A stretch of 64,000 bases of DNA, from assembly GCF_021018895.1 (NCBI RefSeq), contig NC_079364.1, forward strand, positions 18,684,885 to 18,748,884. Reading direction: 5' to 3'. This DNA comes from Seriola aureovittata. Lineage: Eukaryota > Chordata > Actinopteri > Carangiformes > Carangidae. The notes beneath the pieces were generated by a model that saw only the letters and a list, made by a program, of their open reading frames with translations, ran no database searches and had not been told where the DNA came from. Below are positions 1-50,557 of the stretch, piece after piece (the stretch's first letter is position 1; the number at the start of each line of letters is the position of its first letter). The translations under genes and the position numbers were made by a program.

Positions 1-4791
<4,791 letters not shown>

Positions 4792-6126
4792 CTAGCAGAC
4801 CAAATGCAAAATGACAACTGGCTTGCCATCATATGGGTCTGTAACACGAATGAATTGAGACACATTCAATGAAGAGGGCACAACATAATTGCCATAACTG
4901 GCTATTTATTAAAATAGTTCCTAAAATTCTGAAAATGGGAAGAAAGGAGAGAGGGACAGTCATACCATGGCTGGAAAGCCAACCACCCACTGATGAAGGT
5001 ATTCTACCTGTGAGGAGGCCACCATCAGCCACAGCATTAGAAACAGAGACAGGATTACAACCCTAAACTATATAAAACCAATTCTACAAAAAAACATAAG
5101 AAAACAGTAAGATAAATAACTAAAAAACAAAATTAATAATAATAACTTAAATTCCTAATACTAAAATAATACTAAATAAATTGCAGTCTGCAATTGCTCT
5201 GCCTGTAAATAAACATTGTACTGATACAAATTTGCTGTGAGGTAACATTGATAATTAGCAGTGCTCAATGAATACATTACATACCTTTGCACCAGCTAAC
5301 AGTCATCCATTTCTCAAGTGTACAAAACTGTATCAGCAACATGGAGAGCTCACATAAAGCACCAAAGTCTGTGTGGGGGCAGCCTGCAGTCTCTACAGCT
5401 GCTGGCCAGGAGCCCACTTATTAGTTTGTTCCTCTCACCTGATTAGCTATTGCCTCTGCATGATTTTTAGTGCCCCTGTGCTACAGTTCACTGTGGCTCA
5501 GCGGTCAAATGAACAGTATGTTGGGGTACAAAGTAAACAGTATTATCTTCTCAAGTCAAAATGATAGAACAGGGCTAATTTACACTGATACCTGCCAGTA
5601 GGTAAGGAACTATCAGTCACATGAGGATGGTATCTGGAGTCATCATTCTGCATGTCTTGTCCAGCTGTTTTAATGGGTGTTGAGATTGCTACATGAATTC
5701 CTAATGATACCTTCTGTGCTTGTGCCACAGGTGACACTTTTATTTGGGGGTCTGACTTGTTCTACACAAAAAAACACTAAATTCATACTAAGATTATGTT
5801 TGGTATATGCTTTTGTGCTATGCAGCTAAATCCCTTGTCAAATCAGATGTCCCTAAGGAGAACACACATTGCTTTTTCTTGCTTGAATTGACACATGCTG
5901 CAGGCAAACTGGAGCAGTTTGTATTTGAACGCGGATGATCTCACTTTCCATGAGCATCTGAATACAAAACTGAATTTAACAACAATGCCACATTTAAGCA
6001 AGAATAACAACAACTGAAGACACACACATCAGCAACAGAACTCACCTGAACTGCAATGACCCAGTTAAAGTTAGCTAGCTCCATACAGTTTATGCACTGG
6101 CACTCAGCACTGGGCACCAGGACTGT
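4792..6126 (-). CDS. candidate small multi-exon gene, product unrecognised
   Basis: A chain of exon candidates joins in frame: 6126-6046 (81 bp, phase 0-0), 5761-5592 (170 bp, 0-2), 5475-5439 (37 bp, 2-0), 5062-5008 (55 bp, 0-1), 4838-4792 (ending TAG). Acceptors include ttttgtgtag and ctgtagcacag; donors GTGAGT, GTATCA, GTGAGA, GTAGAA. The first internal ATG gives MELANFNWVIAVQ; the 170-bp exon is open over 56 codons with PQIKVSPVAQAQKVSLG. A possible non-coding first exon ends at 6622 with CGT|GTAAGT. I do not recognise the protein, see no domain, and the last exon is the least certain (an alternative acceptor near 4945 gives an immediate stop and AATAAA at 4910-4905). It lies tail-side of kiaa1549l on the same strand. 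It could be chance exon-like sequence. Confidence 0.38.
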
Positions 6127-6776
6127 CTGCAAGGTTCAAAATAGGATCAGTCAGAGAAGGACCATCGGCAAACACCCATGACCACCTATATGTCTGACAT
6201 TAGTCAGTCAAGTTCCCCTGGGACCAGATAAGGACGCAAGCACAGGTTTTGTGCTATCATTATTGTACCTAATTTAAGGTTCTGTAAACATCGTTATTGA
6301 TCGTCACTGCCCACCCACCCCCACCCTTTCACGCTCAAGGTGTTATGAGGCCCAGTGAAATCTCCAACTGAACACACTGGCAGCACAGCTGATTAATGTT
6401 TCCCTATGTACACCAGAACCAACAAAAAGAAATCAGGTCACAAGCATTAGCTCACACTACCATCGCCGTGATATGCAGTTAACCAGCTAGCAATAGCAAC
6501 ATCTGCCGAACACATTCATAATACTGGTGAGAGCAAGTTAGCTAAGATTATTTTTCGCTTTCTGTTGCCGGTCGCCTATGAAAACAGACACGTAATATCA
6601 GCCAGCCATGAAGTTACTTACACGTTGAGGAGAAGTTCCAAGTCAAGTTAGTCCCATTCAGTATCTTGTAGGGCTCTTCACCTGAGTAAAGCCAGTATTG
6701 GCTCCATGGTCGGACTGGGACATGGGTTCAGCCTTGGACTTATCACTTAAATGACTGTGAAGACTTATTAGTCTCG

Positions 6777-7048
6777 ATGACCAGTCCACTTGTGCTCTGT
6801 CTGGTCTTATCTCGCTCTTTAATTGGAGGCCATTTTAGAGAAAGCATGGTTTCTTCAGAGGAGGAAATTCTGGATGGTCGCTTACTCCTGAACACTGTGC
6901 AGCCTACTGCATGGGGCTTTCTCAGGTGAGGGCGGTCCCTGTGTGTTTGGGTAGGGCCACCATATAACGGGGGGGGGGGGGGCTCACATGCATTAACATA
7001 CACCTGTAGGCAACATGTACTAACATGCACATGCTGGTCAGAGGACAA
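6777..7048. repeat. dispersed repeat, copy 1 (second copy near 63.2 kb)
   Basis: This stretch is clearly related, in the same orientation, to 63131-63370. Shared blocks include ccagtcc...tgtgctctg, gtttcttc-ggaggaaattctgga, gtagcctgctgca/gcagcctactgca, the gggcc block and cacatgca-taac. It includes a 14-base G run (6969-6982). The family is unknown to me, and it lies just upstream of the candidate small gene's first exon. Confidence 0.65.
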
Positions 7049-10000
7049 ATACTTACTACATACTACATTTTAAATACATTTTTCTTTAGTTAAATAAGAT
7101 TTCCATGAGTTTAATCGCAAACACTAGGTCAATACCTTAAATAACCAAAGCAATGACATACAAAAACAACTAATGTTAAGATAGTTTTAGCGAAAGAGTG
7201 GTTATGGTCTGACACAAATTACACCTTCAACGATCCCGCCATCCACTAATGTCAGTTGATAGTGGACAGCACCGATTGAAGTCACTGAGCATTCATAAAA
7301 AATTCTATGGAAAGCATCACCAGAGGAAAGGCAATCTTCTTGGCAAATTTATCAAGAGAGTAAAAAAATCCATGTGATGTGGGTTTAAAATAGCTTCTTG
7401 CACTCATGGAGAGTGTTACCCTAATGTCAGAAAACTTTGACTCGGATCAGAATATTGTGCCCAGTAGGCCACTGCTCCTGTTGGCTGGACATTAAATCGC
7501 GACAGTCAATGCTCTTAAGGAATAAACAAAGGATTTTCTTTCATAGCTATGTTCTATTTATATTTATATTATTAATAAATCATTAAATTATTCCCCACTT
7601 ATCATTACAGTACACCAAAAGGCCTGGAAATATGTGCATTCTCTCTCTCAGTTTAGCAAACATAAAGCTCCAGCAAAATGGCTGACAACAGGTCACTGAT
7701 AGTACACAACTACCAACCTAGCCTTCAACCATTACTCTGACTCCTGAGGCAAGGGACTACTCTTTTCTTGTTGTGACACAAAGCCTCTATAACGTCCCTG
7801 TGGTGTAAGTAGGTAATCACACCTACAACTATAATGCCAGTACCAGAAAAGACCACAGACGTAGAGCATCAGTCCAACAATTTCGTCAACTCTTTTGATA
7901 TTGACATGCAGAAATGAAACGAGGTATTGAAGACACAGATTTACTATGCTCCTCTACTAAAATCTTTTATTAAATTTTAATCATGTTGGCTAATGTTTCT
8001 TTCATTTCTCCATCTGTCTCAAGGTTGCTCTGTCAGATCTCTGAGGAACATCAAATATAACAAGATCAAACAGATGAAATGAGGAAACCAGTCAGGAAGA
8101 CAAAAAGACACGGATGTTTAATAGGTTTAGCTCACTTCATACTTCATTTTCTAGAATAAATACTCATTCATTTTTATAAACCAATAAACCACCTTAAACC
8201 CTTTTATTTAATATCACTAAGGTTTCTCAATTATCCAGCATGAGAATGTGGAAAGGTGTTCACTTCTGGTATACACAAAAATGGTTTCACTGTATTTAGT
8301 ACAGTTCTTAAGACATTAAGTGCTCCTCTGAATAATGAGTAAAATGAATCTTGGGAAAACAAGCAACAACATAATTCTTGTTGAGTTTAAGACATACAGT
8401 ATTTCCTTGTACCTACTTACACACCAACAGGCATGAGTATAAAAGAAAAATTTTTTTTAAGAGAGGGCGGGTTTGTTCAAAAGTCATTATGCAAAATGAC
8501 TAATTTCATCCAGTACAACTGTAATAGCAATACTGTTTTACAGAAGGAAATAATGATTTAAAGGCATTTTCACTCATAGTTGTCTTTCTTATGCCACACT
8601 TGAGAGTTTTCCTATGACAGAATTGATTATAATAATCAGCAAAGAGCTCCATGTGATTTGCAATAATATAGAAAAATTAGGCAATGTATAGCATCTCACT
8701 TGCTTGTTTATGCAAACATATTGTAGCACCCCTGCTATAGACCTACATGCACTCATCGGCAGTCAGTTCCCAATTCCCATCCCCAAACCAGCAGCTCTGC
8801 ATGAAGAGCTCATCATAACCTATTGAAGGCTTTTATGCCACAGTGAAAATGAGTCTTTGTTCCAAAAAAGATGAATTCCTTTCATTTGTGAAATGATCTA
8901 ATGACGTTTGTTTTAGGAGTTTGAGTGGATAGTTCATAGTTCTCTGTTGTGCACTGTCCTGCTATTGGCCTTAATCTGTTTGATTTTTAAGATAAAAGAA
9001 ATGAAATAGTTTTAAAAGTTGATTAAGATGTCAAGCAGAGTTATTCAAGAGCAATAAGCTTACCTTTAAAATATTAATTTAAGCGTTCAACCACCCTCCC
9101 TCTCTCTTTCCTGCTACTGGAATAGCTTTGAAAAGCTAGTCTCCTTTACTCCAGCAGCTTTAACCACTCAGTCTGTTGTTTAACATGAACTGTAAGCACA
9201 ATTTTGTAAAAGAAATATATACTGCCCAGCACTTTACATCACTTCTGATTCCTGGGTCCGCATCCTTAATCATTTGCTTTTATTCATGTTTGAAGAAAGA
9301 AAGACAGACTGTCTTTCATTCTATCTAATTTAAGTTCTATTTATGTTGATATTTTTGATTTTTTTTCATAGGTTATTTCTTACCTGACTTGGTGTGTGGA
9401 AGCTATTTCTATTAAGCTCTGTTATGATATTCAATAATTGCCTGACAAATAACTTCATTCAGGGCAGTAAAATTTAAAATATAGAGGTGAGATTCTGGTA
9501 TAATTAAAATCTATTAATAATGTTAAGAAGACTTTTTTAAGCCTATTTGTAATTATGAATTTTCTATTGTATCAATTAGTAAATGTCTAACTCAGCATAT
9601 AGCACCTTAGAAAAGGACAAGTACTATACACTCAATCTGAAACAATGTTCAGGCAGGCATCCACAATTTTATACAGAGAGATCAGCACTTACAGCTCAGC
9701 AGTACTGATGCAGGACTTCTCATTAGCTCAAATACCCACATGGACTTGGGGTCTGATTTGTGAAGTGCACTCAATAAGAACATTAAGAGCCTTAAGGCGC
9801 AGTAAACAAACAATGGACCCACCGTTATAAGAAACTATGGCACTATTACCGGCAGCAAAGAGAATTATTTTGTGACTTAGATGTCGGGGTTGAATGTGTA
9901 TTAAAATGTGTGCATCTTCAAACCACTGGGAACTGCCCTTTTGTGATGTCCATCCAGCTGCAAATATTGATTCACTTAAAAGCTTTTCCATTTGAGTTTT

Positions 10001-10365
10001 TGGAGGCCAAAGAGATTTTGTCATTTTAATCAAGAAAAGATAAAAACATATAGATATAGTTCATGTTTTTAAGTATTTAACAACATTAACGGTATGCTAT
10101 AATAACCATCCATTACTTTCAAAAGAAAATCTCTATCAGTGTCAACCAAATCAATGTTCCTTGCGCACATCCAAACAAGGATTTGCAAGGATTAAAGCTT
10201 CCATCTATTTCAGATACATAAAGGCAAACATTTTCATCTATATGTCACTTCATCATCATAGATGCATCTTAAGATTTCATGATCAATTGGTTTAAACTAA
10301 AAAGGCGGATACATATATCCTGGACTGAGTCCATTTGTTGATTAAAGGGAATTAGTTTAAATCAA
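7049..10365. other. no gene recognised; possible distal 3' UTR
   Basis: AT-rich, low-complexity-poor sequence with only short open frames. Minus-strand AATAAA hexamers at 8208-8203 and 7971-7966 leave open a long kiaa1549l 3' UTR. Confidence 0.5.
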
Positions 10366-11042
10366 TTTATTAAATTCAATTAAAACATTACTAGATGAGC
10401 AAAGACAGTCAGTGTTTGTTATTTTTATGGTGTTGACATGTGATATGAAAATAAAGAATTTTAAATAAGTGGTGTGGTAGTCTGATTTGGTTTGAACTGA
10501 TATTCATGTACCCAGTCTTTTTGAAGTCAATGGTCTATAAAAGGAGAGAAGATACATGATGTCCTTATACTGTACATGCTCATATACACTGTGGTTTATA
10601 CTTAACATCTGACAGGAAGTATTTGGTCCTCTCAGTACAGACAATAATGCTACTTTTTCTCTCTTCTCAACTGATGCTGATTCACAAAAAATGTCTAATG
10701 CTGGAAAAAATTACGTTTTCCATATTTAGCGTATCCTATTGACATATCTACAAAGAAGAGATGCATGTAGTTACTTGGGACATCATCAATAGAGGATGTT
10801 CGTTTTTTTCTAAAAAAAAAATAAAACAAATAAAAAAAAAAAAAAAGATAAAGCATTTTCCATTCCTTTAAGTCAGGAGCTGAAAAACAGCAACAGTACA
10901 TGAAAAGAAATCAATCAGTGGGTAAGACGATCAGTTCATTTTACAATACAAACATCAAAAATCAGTCTGGAGTACCACCTTAGTGTGCCTCTGTTGGAGA
11001 CCAATGCACAGTTAACCTTCTCCTGCACACAAGGGGACAGAA
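10366..11042 (-). other. putative kiaa1549l 3' UTR
   Basis: The sequence downstream of the TGA is AT-rich with no further exon. The first clear AATAAA on the minus strand is at 10371-10366; others lie at 8208-8203 and 7971-7966. Which one is used cannot be told from the sequence, and the 3' UTR could run to about 8 kb. Confidence 0.35.
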
Positions 11043-45007
<33,965 letters not shown>

Positions 45008-45071
45008 CTGTTAATGGAACAGACAGGGAGAAACTATAATTATCTCTATTTTAGCACCACCTTCTTAAAGA

Positions 45072-45382
45072 GCACCCTTTATGAAAGGTCTATAAGTTGT
45101 AACTACAGGCTTTGCTGATGGTATATACAAATATTTACTAATCACTTATACATTAGATCAACTATAAGACATTATCTAAACTAACTTCTTGGTTGGCACA
45201 TTGTGATTATAGCCAGAACAATACTAGGTTTCTGAGGCTGATAGTGATATCAGATTTTGGGAGTTTTAAAAAAATCATTAATCTGAAGCTTAAAATCTTA
45301 TTATAGAACTGATCAATAAAGCATTAGCGAATTATTTATTAAAACCATTATTTACGACTTATAAACCCATTATAAAGGGTGC
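45072..45382. mobile_element. TIR element just upstream of the giant exon
   Basis: The left end gcaccctttatgaaaggtct and the reverse complement of the right end (gcaccctttataatgggttt) match, with pairing continuing over tataagt(t/c)gtaa, about 35 bases in all. The 311-bp length and lack of coding sequence suit a MITE. It ends 65 bp upstream of the exon 2 acceptor. Confidence 0.75.
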
Positions 45383-46905
45383 TTTATTTTCTGCTGTCTA
45401 TAAGGCCAATGAAAACTGTATAGAATGACATATTGATGCTATGTCCTTTTATCTGGCAGAGTGAAAAATCTGACTGCCTCAGCTGTCTGCATATTCATTC
45501 AGCCTGCATGTCAGCAAAGAATTACCTTTTCTGAAGATGAAAGATAAAGCCATCACAAAGAGTCAGGTATCTGACACAACCATGTAAAAGACCTGAGTCA
45601 AACAATAAATTTACAATGTTTTAATTGCTATTGTCTGGTGATCATTTTGTCCTCTGTGCCAAGGTGAACACACAGGTTTAGGGGTGTACACACATCTTTC
45701 TAATAATCTGCGACAGTACACCAAGGGCAGACATTTATGTATTCCCAAAGGAGAGAAAAAAGAGACAATCTTCAAAGTGGAACAAATAGAATTATTCAAG
45801 AGATGGCAGCCGCATGCTCAAGTATAGCAAAGATAACGCTACTTCTAAGAACACACAATGGACTCGTTACCGTCTTTTGGCCTTTGCAGAAATTATGCGT
45901 CTGCAAAAAGCAGAAAGAAAGAGAGATATGGGAGTTTACATTACAGTTACTATCATGAAGATACTGGAGCTCATTAATGCACCGAGACGGAACAACGTGG
46001 AGTTGTCTCTCATCCATTCCTGTCCTCTGCTTTCCTTTTATTCTCAGCACATCCTCGACATGTCCATACAGGGGTTCTTTTATCCATTTATAAAGCTTTG
46101 CAGTCCTGTCACATCTCCCACCCCCTCAGCATGTTTCCCCTGCTGAAGTGCATCCATCGAACCGGCTAAACATGAGCAGGGGGAACCATTTGACAAACAT
46201 GGATGTACCCTGATAGCAAACAGATGCTAGATACTCATATATCAGTAATTTTTGCTTATTCGGTTTTCCAATCATTAGGCTTGTATAATCACATACTGTC
46301 CAGCACTTACTGCAGAAATGTGAGGCCCCTGAGTCCATGTTTTCTGAATTACGCACATGATGAGTAGCCTAAGGCAGTGTGAACTCACACAGCTGGCACT
46401 ATAAAACTATATGAAAATATTAATGTTCCGCAAATATCTGCAGAGCATTAAATGAAAACTGTAATAGAATCCAACACCTACAAATTCAGTAAAAGTTTCA
46501 GGTCACCAGCTCTGAACATACTCTTAAATGTCACCAATATCCCAGAGAATTGGCATAATGCTTTTTATAATTTGTTTTCAGAGGGATAAATCACTGAATT
46601 TCATTAACTGCCAAAATTCATTTCTTAAAGACAGCCCCTTCATGCTGTATTCATGATCCCACTTAATTCCTTTTCTTCAATAAATCACTCATGTGCTAAA
46701 ATGTTATTAGTGAAATTGCTATACTGCAATTTCTAACCCACTCTCAAATAACGGTGATATAAAACAAAGAGTGGGAGGAAGTGAAATGTATTTCCGTAGT
46801 CACAAAAGAGCTCCATCATAACAAAGGATATATGTCCTGCTTCAAGGCCACTAAGAGGTGACTCAGTCAAACCACCTGGTCATCAAAATGAAAGAGAACT
46901 TCCTG

Positions 46906-46958
46906 CACCCCCCCACCCCCACCCCCACCCCCACCCCCACTCCCACACCCCACCCCTG
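46906..46958. repeat. (CACCCC)n-type array
   Basis: Repeats of cacccc and accccc; the minus strand is GGGGGT-rich and could form G-quadruplexes. Confidence 0.9.
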
Positions 46959-47119
46959 ATTAGTGCGCCCAGTGGCAACATGAATTTGGGCGCATGGGAC
47001 AGCGGCCAGTCTGAGCGGAGGTGTGGGGTCCACCTGTGGTTCGCCACCTGCTCTGACAGAGCTGAGCATATGGGAGGATTTCAACAATGGGTGAGAGAGG
47101 ACAAGATGTGCAGATAAAA

Positions 47120-47120
<1 letters not shown>

Positions 47121-47173
<53 letters not shown>
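47121..47173. repeat. (GA)n microsatellite
   Basis: About 53 bp of nearly pure GA. Confidence 0.97.
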
Positions 47174-47175
<2 letters not shown>

Positions 47176-49058
47176 GGACGATGAGAAAGGGTGGGCTGGA
47201 AGGTATGGAAAACAATAATCAAAGAGTCCTAGACAGACATTAGAGAAAGAAGAGCAACAGTTTGGCAGAGAATGAGGAAATGGTTGAAGTGGAGGTCATT
47301 TTGAAAGGAAAACACTATAGTGTATCTTTATCATCATGATTCTTTACACCATCACCATCAGGCTTTTATCTTGAACGCAGAGTAACAGAGAAATAATAAC
47401 AGGTTTCGTAGTGCTAGGTGCTCAATTGGTTGCATCATTTATTAAACAAATATGCAAAGAATTTGCTGGTTCAAGCGTAAAATGTGAAAATTTGTTGTTC
47501 TTCTCTGTAATATATCACTATATATTCAATATCTTTAGGTTTTGAACTGTTGGTTGGACAAAGCAATTTTAAGATTCATCTTGGGTTGTGATGGAGATTT
47601 TCAATATTTCTGAAGACTAAAATACGAATGGATTATAAAAAAACTGATGCCAGCAAGAAAAAGTGCAAGAGACCAATCATAACAAACTCTGTTGTGCCAA
47701 CATCGCTCAACCCCAAAGTGGTGATGCCAAAGTTTCCAAAGATACCAAATATGTCAGGCCACAGTTTGGTGAAATGTGTACGAAATGATGCACAAGGCAT
47801 GAAAAGCCACAGATGCAAGAGGAAATAAAAGGGAAGTAAAGGGGAAAAAAATGGATTTTAAAGGGTTAAACACAGATGTCAACAGGAAGTTGATAAGGCA
47901 AGCATGTATGAGTAATAAAATACTTAGTTATAGAAGACTCCTTTAGCGAGGAGACCGCTACACTTGTCTCCTCCCTTGTCTCTGAAACCCTCTGCAACCA
48001 GCACACACAAACCACAGACCTCATTTCCACACTCATTTCTTCCCTCTGCAGCCAGCACTATCTTTGAGCTACCAGGACACAGACATGACACTGCTGGGGC
48101 TCCCGCTGCTCCACACACATTATACACTGCTTCTCCTTTTGCTTTGAGCTGTTTTGTTCTCTTATGTGCGGAAAATGGTAAACAAGAGAGTGTAATTCAA
48201 TAGTGAGGTGGATGGAACCCTGGGAGCACAGAAACAAATTTGAGAAGCCTGGTCTCAGGAAGTGCCTCAGAAGTCCTTCCCATGTTCTGACTGTGTATGG
48301 ATGGTGGAATCATATATGGCTGCTTTGAGCTGTTGCTGTTCTATTAAAATGACAAATAAGAGCTTGAATTGCGAGGTTGAAGAAAGTATGGAAGCAGAGG
48401 ATTGTGATCGAGTATGTTGACGTATATTTTGCACAAACCCTCTCTGTTTTTTTTTTTTTGTTTTTTTTGTGTAGGGCTGGAGGAGCTGTTAGCAGTGATG
48501 CTGATGGATGGGAGGGAGGATGTCACACGCATCCAGCACTATGCTTTTTTATTTATTTATTTATTTATTAAAGAGGGTGCAAACAGCACAGCAGGCTGAG
48601 ACACGCATCAGCTGTCTGGAACACAGCCCAGCGGACACTTAACCCTGTAAGCATGCAGAGACGTGCACATGGTATTAACAGAAATGTTCATTCATTCAAT
48701 CACTCATTCACGGCCACTGACAAAGAGGTTACAGCATGTTTTTTTCCTGATTGACTGATTATCTGTTTGTTTCTTAGGGGTATATCAAAAACGTATTGTT
48801 AGACAAAAGGACACATCATCACATTTGTAATGTAGATTTGAGTATTGTTTAAATATAGATTATGTCACGTTCTTCTTTTTACAAATCACGTTTAGGTCAT
48901 AAGCAAAATAATATACTCTTGCTCATTCAACACACCGCTACAGCCTCACTTGGTCTGGTATGACCGGTAGCATATGGTGGCTATTGTTAGCTTATGTTTG
49001 CAAACTTTACATGAACATTGTTGTGTAAATGACATTACTGAGGCAGTCTGCTGACTAT

Positions 49059-49422
49059 AGCCCCTTTTACACAGCCTGTTCAAGGTGGGAATGTTGTGCC
49101 TTTATTCCGCCTCGCCGTTCTGTATAAAGGGTATAAACAAAGAATGGGAAGGGCCGTTGTTGTTCCGCCTTCAAGCCGACAGGTAGTCACAGAGCCAAAC
49201 CGACTTCTGTGTAAAAGGGAGGGCCGGCATGAAGGAACTGACGAAAGACGCTGTTGTGTTACTCGTCACACCTCTGATTCCAGAACGCTGGCATGCTATC
49301 TAAAATCACACAAGGGGGCGGCACTATGTCGGCTTTGTTTGGTTCCATATAAACAAGCAAAGGTGGCATAATGAGGGGTCTTTTTAACGGCAATGCAGTG
49401 CGATCTCTGTTTAAAAGAGGCT
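49059..49422. mobile_element. putative TIR element, CpG-richer than its surroundings
   Basis: The left end agccccttttacacag matches the reverse complement of the right end (agcctcttttaaacag). The 364-bp body has more G+C and CpG than flanking DNA. It encodes nothing convincing; the 91-codon open frame inside is judged chance. Confidence 0.55.
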
Positions 49423-49977
49423 TATGACTGTTCTACTGTTACACTACCGAGGTTTTTCCAACCATTATAAGACTAAAGCAAAGTGCCTCAGCCAAATAAA
49501 GGAAAAAACTATGAGAGTTCTCTACTGCTCTGGAGAGGAACGCTTACCACCCTAACCTCTAAGCTAACAAGCCACATATGGAGAGCTCAGACAACGATAC
49601 CTGCTAATTAGTGTTAACATATAAATAAAATACTACAAGGATATCACTCGTCTCAAAAAACAGGAGCACAGACTTACTTATTCTGTTAGTCAATTAACAG
49701 AACAACAAGAAATATTATTTGTCCGATAATTGCATGAAACATCCTCCAAAAGACACAACACACACACACGGTTGATAAGATGAGTTTCGCTGCAGCAGAC
49801 AGCTAGCAGCGACTAGTGACAGCACCCACCTGTCGCTCAAAGCGGCCATGCCCTCAATTATGCATAACTTTAAGCCTTAATAAAATTCAAATGGGTCAGT
49901 TGCATAGAAATTCACCCCTGTACAGTTATTCATAAAGGGGGAAATTAGCTATAGAGAGCAAAACCTTTTTTGTACCA

Positions 49978-50140
49978 GGCTGTTAACATGTTTATTTCTG
50001 CTGTAAAGTTGGGCATTTTGGGCATCTGTGGGAACTGACTCGCTTTTGGAACAGCTGTCCAGTGGCCATTTGAGGAACTGCAGTTTTTGGCACTTTTGTG
50101 TTGGCTCTCCATTTTTCAGCCGTGGAGGTTGGCCCTAAGA
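49978..50140. repeat. dispersed teleost repeat fragment
   Basis: Contains ttctgctgtaaagttgggca, actgactcgcttttgga, gtggccatttgaggaactgc and agtttttggcactt, a combination I recall as a common interspersed repeat in teleost genomes. The class is uncertain. Confidence 0.6.
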
Positions 50141-50508
50141 CCTGCCTACAGATGTATATAGACATACGACTGCACAGTCTTTTTAGTAACATTGTTACAC
50201 AGCTTTGGGAAGATGAGAAAATCCAAATCCATTCGCTATAAGCCTTGTTTTACGGCTTAGTTTATCAATGAGCACATGTTCTGCTTTTCTTCTCTTTAAG
50301 TGTACATCAAAAAACAACAACCTGTGCTGTGTTTAATAATATAATTATTGTTATATATATTACTCCAAAATGATGTGAAAATGTATTCTTGAGGGGGACC
50401 TTAAACCACCTGACTAAACTGAACAAATCCTTGGGGGAAAAAAATCAAACACTGCACAATACATTGACAAATGACTCTCTCTCCGCCTCTGTCCGCCATC
50501 TTTGTGGG

Positions 50509-50557
<49 letters not shown>

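Larger units (their letters stand above)
45383..49058. other. no gene recognised; intron 1 or upstream DNA
   Basis: No signal-peptide exon ending in phase 1 was found. Contains a C-rich array (about 46906-46958), a (GA)n array (47121-47173), poly(T) near 48448-48470 and a (TTTA)n stretch (48543-48570). Confidence 0.55.

Noticed and set aside
46863..47222. 119-codon minus-strand frame
   Set aside because: Built from the GA and CACCCC arrays.
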